Below are positions 23,000 to 29,534 of a DNA stretch of 29,534 bases, piece after piece. Source of the DNA: Clostridiales bacterium UBA1758 (lineage in GTDB: Bacteria; Bacillota; Clostridia; Oscillospirales; UBA1758). How positions within the stretch are numbered: position 1 is the first letter of the stretch; each line of letters begins with the position of its first letter. The notes under the pieces were generated by a model. It searched no databases. It was given only the letters and a program-made list of their open reading frames with translations, and was not told the DNA's origin. A program made the position numbers and the translations under genes. The DNA lies in NCBI GenBank assembly GCA_002315595.1, contig DCHG01000057.1, positions 17,378-46,911 of the forward strand, in the 5' to 3' direction.

Positions 23000-24139
23000 T
23001 TACCTTCCTGCAAGAGGAATGATTTCATCGTGGGAGACTACGCCCGATTCATCGTTGAAAACAACGCGGGCGGTGGATTCATGCAAGGTGACCGCAGCAC
23101 CGATGAAGGTATTGTTTTCGGTATCCGGCGTGGCACCGATGACCACGGGACATGGCTGACCTTTACAGTCATATGGGCTTCCCGGCATACTCACGACATT
23201 GATATGAAGATGCCCCGAAAGCATCAAATTCGGCCGAATATTCTCTTTGAGAATTTTCGCCCAACGGGTGTAACGTTCGATTTCGATCATAAACGGGGCT
23301 TCGCCGAGTTCATCGCTGACATCCTTGTTATAGGTGAAAGGAACATGGCTGACGATAAGGCGGTATTTGACACCGGGGGCGTTGTATTCCTCGTCCGCGT
23401 GAGCAATAACGGAACGGATGAAGGCTTCCTCACGCGTACGAAAATCTTCGCAACATATTGTGTGACCGTATGCGATGCAATCGTCCGCCTTATCTTCGCC
23501 GCAATCGACCAAAATGCCCCAAATACAACCGATTTTGAAGGTGTAGTAACTCTTTCCGTTACAGTTCGGGGTGAATTCCGCCAAGTTCTCAGCGGATGGA
23601 CCACGCAAATCGTGATTTCCGCGGGAGAAGACGCAGGGGATTGAGCCACCGGTGACGGCGGATGCGATCTTGTAAGCGGTCGAAAGATCGTCGATACTTC
23701 CGCTGAAATTCGCAATATCGCCGTTGAGCAGGAAAAGGTCAAGATCGTCGCCGAAGAAACCTGCGGCGGATGCGGGGGCGTCAATCATTCCGTGTGCGTC
23801 AGAGACATGGTAGATATTGATGCCCTCGGTCTTTTCAAGCGGCTTGAAGGGGTAAGCGATCGCTACCTCGTCCTCGGATTTCGGGAAGTAGGGGGTGCGG
23901 TTGATGATTTTTCGGTAGATCAAAGTATAGCCGCGTGCGGTATTAAGAGCCCTTGCGGGGACGATAATACGGTGAATATCGACATTGGAACGGAGAATTC
24001 CGTTCGATTCGTCGTAAAAACATTCATCGCCGATTTGAACCCAAACGAGCATCGCAGTCTTTACGGGAAGCATAATATGATAGTCATCGCCGACGGCGCA
24101 CACCGTCGGATGACAATGAAAATTCGAATCAACGGTCAT
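23000..24139 (-). CDS. Metallophosphoesterase with N-terminal beta domain
   Basis: A 379-residue calcineurin-type phosphoesterase. All metal motifs are present in order: SDAHG (Asp114, His116), NGD (Asp141), GNHD (175-177), SHVP near 270 and GHLH near 320. The first 100 residues look like the beta-sandwich of purple acid phosphatase-like enzymes. No signal peptide is seen. Substrate unknown; family members cleave phosphomonoesters, diesters or nucleotides. The start at 24139 follows AAGGAG; the frame is open to 24184. It follows the GH2 gene by 28 bp and precedes the esterase gene, so they form one operon. Confidence 0.88.
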   Translation of the reverse strand: MTVDSNFHCHPTVCAVGDDYHIMLPVKTAMLVWVQIGDECFYDESNGILRSNVDIHRIIVPARALNTARGYTLIYRKIINRTPYFPKSEDEVAIAYPFKPLEKTEGINIYHVSDAHGMIDAPASAAGFFGDDLDLFLLNGDIANFSGSIDDLSTAYKIASAVTGGSIPCVFSRGNHDLRGPSAENLAEFTPNCNGKSYYTFKIGCIWGILVDCGEDKADDCIAYGHTICCEDFRTREEAFIRSVIAHADEEYNAPGVKYRLIVSHVPFTYNKDVSDELGEAPFMIEIERYTRWAKILKENIRPNLMLSGHLHINVVSMPGSPYDCKGQPCPVVIGATPDTENNTFIGAAVTLHESTARVVFNDESGVVSHDEIIPLAGR

Positions 24140-24167
24140 AACGAACTCCTTTTTGAAAATGCGGTAG

Positions 24168-26344
24168 TTACTCACCGAAGGCACTCAATACCGCAATGGC
24201 GCATCCTTTTGTGCGGGATGTCAGACGGACGGTTTTGACCGCTACGGCAGTGTTTTTGAGGGGAAATACTACGCGAAAGTAGCGGTAGTCCTCAAAATTG
24301 AGGTCGTAGCCGAATTCGAGGATCGGCTCGGCGAGGGTTGCAAGGGGATTGATGTGGGACGAGCCGAGATTTCGGTGGATCGAGGCAAGATGAATACCGT
24401 TTTGAAGTTCAAAGACCTCGGAACTTCCGTCAGCAAATGTGACGGTCAGATCACCCACGTGATCGCCGATCTCGCCCGAAATCGGCCAACCGCCGTAGAA
24501 TACGCCGATCCCGTTGAGCGTGATTTTCGAAAACCTTTCGTTGGCAATCCAATCGACAAATGCGCCGTTGTCGAGCAAAAACGGTTCACGCGGGAGGTGA
24601 TCGTAGAAACGCGGAAGAATCGGACCGACCGTGATCTTGCGCTTTCTCATCCGTTCAAACTGTCGCGGAGCCAATGGGGGATTGGCGGTGATCGCATCAA
24701 GCGGTACATTCACCCAACTTGACGCGGTAAGCATTTTGCCGGGAAGACCATTCGGATAATACATCGTAAACGCAGGCTCTTTTTTATTTCGCGGAGATTT
24801 CCAACCGTCGCGGAATGCGAAATAACTTGCCGTTGCGGTGCGATCCTTGCGAACAAGTCCTTCGACGAGGGTGCCGTCGATGCAGGCGGGCTCACCGCGA
24901 TTGTAGTCATAAATGTCGGAAAAACACCAGAAACTCGCGCCCGTAAGCGCCCCTTCGTCGGAATTGCGATCCCAAAGGTCGAGCATCTGCCGCTGAAAAT
25001 CGTTGATGAGTTTAGAATCGTTATAGACAAAATACCCGCCCCATTCGGTAAACATCAGAGGCTTGTCCGTCAGAGTTTCAGCCGCCTGATGGGCAAGGCT
25101 GAAATCTGAGGCATAGGGGTGATAGGTATAAAAATCGAAACCGCAAAGACGGTAATATTTTAGCGTGTCCTCAAGCGACATACAATTTGCACCGGAAACC
25201 AATCTTGTCGGATCGAGTTCACGGCAGACACGCACACTGTCAAGCAGGAAGCGTTCGGTGAATTTACATTCGTTAAAGCAGAGCCAAAATGCGACGGCGG
25301 GCGAGTTTCGGTCGCGTTTGATCGTTCGGGAAAGCACTTCAAGCGATCCGGCACTGACCTCGGGATCGGAGGTGTCCGACCACCAAAGTCCCGGCTCCTC
25401 GCTGACGAGAAGTCCCAAATGCGATGCGACGGAAAGCGTCCGTTCGTTATGCGGATAGTGAACCAGACGGACAAAATTGCAACCGGCATCCTTGATCATT
25501 TGCAGATCTTTCTGAATGTCATCCACATTGCGCATCGGTGCATTGTAATCGAAATGATCGTGCAGACAGACGCCCTTTAAAAAGATCGGCTTGCCGTTGA
25601 GAAGAAAACGGTGGCGATCGCAGGTGAATTCACGAAATCCGATCTGCATGGAACGTTCGTGGTAATATTCGCCGTCGTGATATATTTCGACTTTGAATGT
25701 GTACAGCGACGGAAAATCGGGCGACCATGCCTCCAACCCCGAAAGGTGGAAGGTGATTTCGGGTGATGCGGGGACTTCAACGGCAATTTTGCGATATTTC
25801 AGCATTCCGCCCTCGATCGTGATTTTGTAGGTATCGACGGGGTTTCCTATGGTCGTGACCGAAAGAGTACAATCTGCCTCGTCATAGGTGGAGTTCATTT
25901 TGTATTGCAGGAAAACATCGTCAATTCTAGCGTGTTCCCAGTAAAAAATGTCGATCGTATCGAGAATTCCGCCCAAATTCTGCCAACCTTCGGACGGACC
26001 GAAGGCGGGCGAAATACCTCAATTTCGATGATCAGTTCGTTGTCGGCTTTTTTCAAAAATCCGCCGATCTCAAACTGATAGGGGACATAGGGAAGCAGAG
26101 TTCCGAGAAAATTGCCGTTCAGGCTGACCGTCGCACGGTATGCCACCGCACCGATGCGTAACAGGGCATTGCCTTGTGCATAACTGTCAAAGATTTTTCG
26201 GCAAGCGGAACGCCCGACGGGTTCACGGGTAAAGGGCACGCTGATCTTTTGATTGAAATCACCCGCACCGACGCGGTAATCCCAAACACCGCAGAGCGAT
26301 TGCGTATATTGCAATGTGTTTTTCAGTTCTTCACGACCGGGCAT
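24168..26344 (-). pseudogene. GH2 beta-galactosidase/glucuronidase-family glycosidase split by a frameshift
   Basis: Two overlapping reading frames together encode one GH2 enzyme of about 725 residues. The first runs from the ATG at 26344 (behind AGGAGG) through the sugar-binding domain with the YRATVSLNGNFLG block. The second carries the linker WQNLGGILD, the immunoglobulin-like domain, and the barrel. The acid/base Glu lies in FNEC (near 25270) and the nucleophile Glu in FTEWGG (near 25046). The frames should join at about 26012-26014, where one base seems missing from a short A run (T run in the coding sense). As read, the first frame continues into unrelated residues and stops at 25895. 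It may be a real mutation or a sequencing error. No signal peptide is seen. Confidence 0.85.
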
Positions 26345-26378
26345 GGCAAGACCTCCTATGTCGGCAATCCTTGAACAT

Positions 26379-26407
26379 ATTTTACCTTTTTTACAGGAAA
26401 GTGTCAA
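26379..26407 (-). promoter_or_regulatory. Promoter of the GH2 operon
   Basis: On the minus strand TTGACA (26407-26402) and TAAAAT (26384-26379) are 17 bp apart. A second TTGACA lies directly upstream (26413-26408). The start would be near 26372, about 28 nt before the ATG. Confidence 0.75.
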
Positions 26408-26434
26408 TGTCAATCGGACCTGTCCGTAAAAAAG

Positions 26435-26459
26435 AAAAAACCGCCCGACAAGCAGGCGG
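26435..26459 (-). terminator. Terminator of the small membrane protein gene
   Basis: On the minus strand CCGCCTG and CGGGCGG form a 7-bp stem with one G-U pair and a 5-nt loop, followed by six T. It lies 15 bp after the stop codon and separates this gene from the GH2 promoter. Confidence 0.85.
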
Positions 26460-26473
26460 CAAATGATATTTGA

Positions 26474-26761
26474 TTATATATTCAATGCAGGCAGGATGAC
26501 CCATGCAACGAGTGAATACAACCCGACGATCACGCCGATGACGCCGAAATGAACACTGTCAAATTTGCAGATCCAACATAAAATAATACCGATCACGGAC
26601 AGAATAATGCCGGCGATCGCAAGAATTCCGTGAATGGTGAACAGAAGGGAAAGCACGGAAAAGCACATACCGATCAGGCAAAGATAACGCATAACGATGA
26701 GTTTGAACTGCGGAAGTATTTGTTCGGAAGACTGCTTTTGAGTTTTTCGGATGACGGACAT
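26474..26761 (-). CDS. Small membrane protein of unknown function
   Basis: A 95-residue protein with a basic N-terminus and about three hydrophobic segments (near residues 25-45, 46-66 and 72-92), separated by the short CKFDSVH turn. It resembles small DUF4190-like membrane proteins in layout, but I cannot assign a family. AAAGGGG precedes the ATG at 26761. A run of ten G lies 38-47 bp upstream. Confidence 0.65.
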   Translation of the reverse strand: MSVIRKTQKQSSEQILPQFKLIVMRYLCLIGMCFSVLSLLFTIHGILAIAGIILSVIGIILCWICKFDSVHFGVIGVIVGLYSLVAWVILPALNI

Positions 26762-26798
26762 AGACGAACCCCTTTTTCGGAAAATGGAATAATTTTGC

Positions 26799-26808
26799 GG
26801 GGGGGGGG
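26799..26808. repeat. Homopolymer run of ten G
   Basis: Ten consecutive G on the plus strand (C on the coding strand) lie between the TSCPD gene and the small membrane protein gene. Long G runs slip during replication and are also frequent sequencing artefacts. Confidence 0.8.
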
Positions 26809-26839
26809 TAACCCTCCAAACAAAAATGAGGAAAATTCG

Positions 26840-27085
26840 TTACTTTTCGAGTGCTTTTTCAATCGCACGGGAAAGTTGGTCAGGGCAGGAAGTATTCTTT
26901 GCACCGCAACGGGTACCACGAAGCGTTTCCATGACCTCATGGGCATCCTTGCCCTCGCAAAGACGGGAAATCCCCGATAAATTTCCGTTGCATCCGCCGA
27001 CAAAACTGATGTTGGTGAGTTTTCCGTCGACAATGTCGAAACTGATCTCACGCGAGCAGGTACCGCTGGTTTTGTATGTAAACAT
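26840..27085 (-). CDS. TSCPD domain protein (TIGR03905 type)
   Basis: An 81-residue protein matching the small TSCPD family. It begins FTYKTSGTCSREI, has VGGCNGNLSGISRLCEG in the middle and ends with the name-giving TSCPDQL. The Cys residues resemble those in the C-terminal zinc-binding part of ribonucleotide reductases and related proteins. Role unknown. The start at 27085 is preferred over 27103 because AAAGGGA lies 8 nt upstream; the earlier ATG would include this site in the coding region. Confidence 0.88.
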   Translation of the reverse strand: MFTYKTSGTCSREISFDIVDGKLTNISFVGGCNGNLSGISRLCEGKDAHEVMETLRGTRCGAKNTSCPDQLSRAIEKALEK

Positions 27086-27110
27086 TTTATCATTCCCTTT
27101 CATTTGTTTA

Positions 27111-27139
27111 ATAATATACTACTTTAGATGAAATGTCAA
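27111..27139 (-). promoter_or_regulatory. Promoter of the TSCPD gene
   Basis: On the minus strand TTGACA (27139-27134) and TATTAT (27116-27111) are 17 bp apart, about 20 nt before the start codon at 27085. The spacer between here and the next gene (27140-27235) shows no clear terminator. Confidence 0.7.
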
Positions 27140-27235
27140 GAAAATTTCCGAATTTGACATCATGATAATTTCGCAATCAAAAGGCAATGACTTTGGAAGC
27201 GATGTGAAAGGGAATGGGTGAAACAGCCAACTTTT

Positions 27236-29534
27236 TTATCTTGACTCGACATTCATCGGCAGGAAGTTCGAATTCAGCACAAATAGTTTTGAATTTTCTT
27301 CCTCGGCGATCACCGTTACCGTTTCGCTCTTTTTCATGTTATACGAAGCCATTTTCAAATCGGTCATTCTGCCGTCTGCGTCATATGCCACACAGGCGAT
27401 CTGAATATCATCCGCATCGGCAAGTGCCGTGACGAGATAGGCGTCATCGGTCTTGCGCAACAGAAAATTCCCGTTTATATCGTACTCGTGTACGGCTTCA
27501 CCGCACGCAACACATCTTTCGATGCAGTGGACGCCGTTTTCGCCCTCGTCGCCGACGATTAGGCAGGTATGCTCATGCGCGCAGTATTTCGTAAGCACGC
27601 CCAATGCGTCAGTTTGCTTTCCGCCGAATACGGTGAACGAAAGCGAATGAGTTCTATATCCGTTTTTGATTGTGATATCTGCGTCACCTATCCCGACAAC
27701 GGTAATTTTGTCACCGTCGAGCGCCAAAACACTGTTATTCGATGTTTCGTAAACGGTGTATCCTGCGGTGAAGTAACTCGGATCAAACATATCCCAAACG
27801 GATAGGCACTCACCTTTATATAGGATTAGTTTTTTATCTTTGGAACAACGATAAAGCATTGCATCCGTCACCAGCGTGTTTTGCATTCCGCCTGCCCCGA
27901 TCAAAACGTTCTTTCCTTCATAGTTGACCGTGGAATATTGAACATCCGTTCCGTTGATATGCGTTTTTTCCACACGATCATGAGCGGAGTCATAGTAAGT
28001 CAAATCCGAATTGACCGTTCCGATCGTTGAATTTCCGTCATAATTAACGCTCGTGGAATACTCTATTCCGCCGCCACACTGTTTGGAGTAGTAACCGGAT
28101 CCGCCTGCGATTTTTCTTGTGGTTGTCCAGGTTCCGTTTTCGTAAATCATCGAAATGATACCGATACGATGAATCCCGCACACCTTGTCATAGGCGTAGT
28201 CATCATTCAACGCAACACCGTCGACCTGTGAAACAAAGTAACAACTCGCCATCACTTCGCGGGAAGTTTCGCCAAACGGAATGAGATTGGTCCAAAGCAC
28301 ATCGAAATTATGCCATGCACCATCGTAATATGCCAAACTCCACTGATGACCATAACTACCATAAGTGGAATAAAAGACATTAAGAGAATTGCCATTAATG
28401 TTGTATTTGTATCCGCGCAAAACCGCGGATTTCACCCCGACAAGACGTACAAGAGTGGTAAAAAGGTTAGCATATCCGCTACAAATCGCCGTTCCACGGC
28501 GTATGACATCCAACGGAAGTTGTGAAGAGTAAGTATCTCCGTAGGTGATGTTATTCTTTATCCAGTTGGCGATCGCCATACATTTTTCTTCGTCCGTCGT
28601 ACACTTGCTTGTGAGGTCTTCGGCAAGCGCATGAAGGATCGTCAGTTCGCTTGTCAGCACGAAATCCGATTCATATCCGAGATTTGGATGATCGCCGCTT
28701 GAATAAGCGTTTTCAAGGTAATCGACGGCGGTATCCATCGCCGATTTTGACTTGTCGTATATGGTGGCTTCACTGCCGATATACTCCGTCGCGCAGAGCC
28801 CGACGGTAATATCGTCGTCGATGACGAGGTCGGCGAGGTTTGCGCAACCGTAGAAGGCGTAGTTTCCGATCTTTTCCAGGTTTTCGGGGAGCACCGGCGG
28901 CAGCAGTGTTGCACAGTTATAAAATGCATACTGACTGATCTCCGTCAATGTACTCGGCAGGGTGACATTTTGAATGGTTGAATCCGCGGACTTCTTTTCG
29001 GCAAAGGCGAAATCACCGATGGATGTGATTCCTTCCGAGATGACAATGGATGTATATCCGGCAAGAGTAAACGGAGATGACAATTTGTCGTGATGGTAGA
29101 TATCGTTATTATATGGATAATCCTTCATTTCGCCGTGACCGACAATATAAAGCGTCCCGTCGCCGTACGAATAGTATCCCACATTATGCTGATTTCCGCA
29201 GAATCCCGAAACCGAGTAATCGTCCGACAGATGTAGATAATTGTCGAATGTACCCCAATCGTTTTCGGCAATCTCAATGTCCAAATAATCCGTAAGCGAT
29301 CCCGTAAAGTAAATGCCGTCTTCGCTGAGTTTTGTTCCGTTAAAAGCCCATTCACCGATTTTTTTCACGGAATTTCCAAAGGTGATCTTTTTCAGTTTCG
29401 AACCATTAAAGGCACTTGCTTCGATTGAAACAATGTTATTTGATAATTCAATTTCCGTGATTCCCGTGAATGCGAATACAGAAATCGGAAGAACCGATAC
29501 ACCACTCGGAATATCAATGGATGTAATCTTTCCG
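27236..29534 (-). CDS. BspA-like leucine-rich-repeat protein with transglutaminase-like domain, 5' end outside window
   Basis: A partial gene of at least 765 residues; the frame stays open to the window edge, so the start codon is not here. The visible N-terminal part has LRR_5 repeats such as ITEIELSNNIVSIEASAF, KKITFGNSVKKIGEWAF and LEKIGNYAFYGC, typical of BspA-like surface adhesins. A transglutaminase-like (cysteine protease-fold) domain follows, with the probable triad Cys in AICSGYAN (near 28483), His in YGHQW (near 28348) and Asp in HNFDVLW (near 28303). The remaining 300 residues contain a bacterial Ig-like stretch and a Cys-rich HEHTC...CVACGEAVHEY block, often seen in gut Firmicute surface proteins. 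No LPxTG anchor or membrane segment is at the C-terminus. It is probably secreted and binds or cross-links host or matrix proteins. Confidence 0.85.
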   Translation of the reverse strand, partial: GKITSIDIPSGVSVLPISVFAFTGITEIELSNNIVSIEASAFNGSKLKKITFGNSVKKIGEWAFNGTKLSEDGIYFTGSLTDYLDIEIAENDWGTFDNYLHLSDDYSVSGFCGNQHNVGYYSYGDGTLYIVGHGEMKDYPYNNDIYHHDKLSSPFTLAGYTSIVISEGITSIGDFAFAEKKSADSTIQNVTLPSTLTEISQYAFYNCATLLPPVLPENLEKIGNYAFYGCANLADLVIDDDITVGLCATEYIGSEATIYDKSKSAMDTAVDYLENAYSSGDHPNLGYESDFVLTSELTILHALAEDLTSKCTTDEEKCMAIANWIKNNITYGDTYSSQLPLDVIRRGTAICSGYANLFTTLVRLVGVKSAVLRGYKYNINGNSLNVFYSTYGSYGHQWSLAYYDGAWHNFDVLWTNLIPFGETSREVMASCYFVSQVDGVALNDDYAYDKVCGIHRIGIISMIYENGTWTTTRKIAGGSGYYSKQCGGGIEYSTSVNYDGNSTIGTVNSDLTYYDSAHDRVEKTHINGTDVQYSTVNYEGKNVLIGAGGMQNTLVTDAMLYRCSKDKKLILYKGECLSVWDMFDPSYFTAGYTVYETSNNSVLALDGDKITVVGIGDADITIKNGYRTHSLSFTVFGGKQTDALGVLTKYCAHEHTCLIVGDEGENGVHCIERCVACGEAVHEYDINGNFLLRKTDDAYLVTALADADDIQIACVAYDADGRMTDLKMASYNMKKSETVTVIAEEENSKLFVLNSNFLPMNVESR

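Noticed and set aside
1..29534. CRISPR arrays, rRNA, prophage or transposase genes.
   Set aside because: No regularly spaced repeats, rRNA sequences, integrase or transposase motifs were seen on either strand.

Overview
The window looks like chromosomal DNA from a Gram-positive, gut-type member of the Clostridia, probably a metagenome-assembled genome. This is inferred from a tryptophan T-box leader, an ECF sigma/anti-sigma pair coupled to dusB, DUF1292 and TSCPD proteins, a BspA-like repeat protein, consensus TTGACA/TATAAT promoters with GGAGG ribosome sites, and moderate GC content. No ribosomal RNA, CRISPR array, transposase or phage structural gene was seen. All calls come from reading motifs by eye; no database search was run.

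Layout. 1-2740 (+): a small-multidrug-export-type membrane protein and a GH13 alpha-amylase-like enzyme, ended by a UUCG-loop terminator. 2857-8260 (-): a carbohydrate cluster of a sugar isomerase/epimerase-like TIM barrel, a Gfo/Idh/MocA dehydrogenase, an unassigned glycosidase-like protein and a GH109-like NAD-dependent glycosidase. 8460-10309 (+): a cation diffusion facilitator and an AlkZ-related protein. 10352-13320 (-): an operon of sugar O-acetyltransferase, anion transporter, BioY biotin transporter and a GNAT with a glycine-zipper tail. Its promoter carries a perfect inverted repeat. 13470-15155 (-): an SDR oxidoreductase and a stand-alone Hint-domain protein with its own promoter and palindromes.

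15428-15509 holds tRNA-Leu(CAA), and a copy of its 3' end lies about 150 bp downstream. 15801-16828 (+): a TrmO/TsaA-like protein and a GNAT, behind a promoter with a 14-bp palindrome at the start site. 16829-17100 is a hairpin-rich spacer. 17101-17412 (-) is a DUF1292 protein. 17717-20150 (+): dusB, an ECF sigma factor and its zinc-finger anti-sigma factor, joined by ATGA overlaps. 20223-21955 (+): a Trp T-box leader and a TrpB2-type tryptophan synthase beta chain without trpA.

22015-26344 (-): a lipoprotein esterase, a metallophosphoesterase and a GH2 glycosidase broken by a frameshift. 26474-27085 (-): a small membrane protein and a TSCPD protein separated by a run of ten G. 27236-29534 (-): a large leucine-rich-repeat/transglutaminase-like protein that runs off the window.

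The most unusual items are the Hint protein without the C-terminal splicing residues, the isomerase + Gfo/Idh/MocA + orphan glycosidase module (possibly oxidation-assisted glycoside cleavage), the glycine-zipper acetyltransferase, the candidate operators, and the tandem terminators between the T-box and trpB2.
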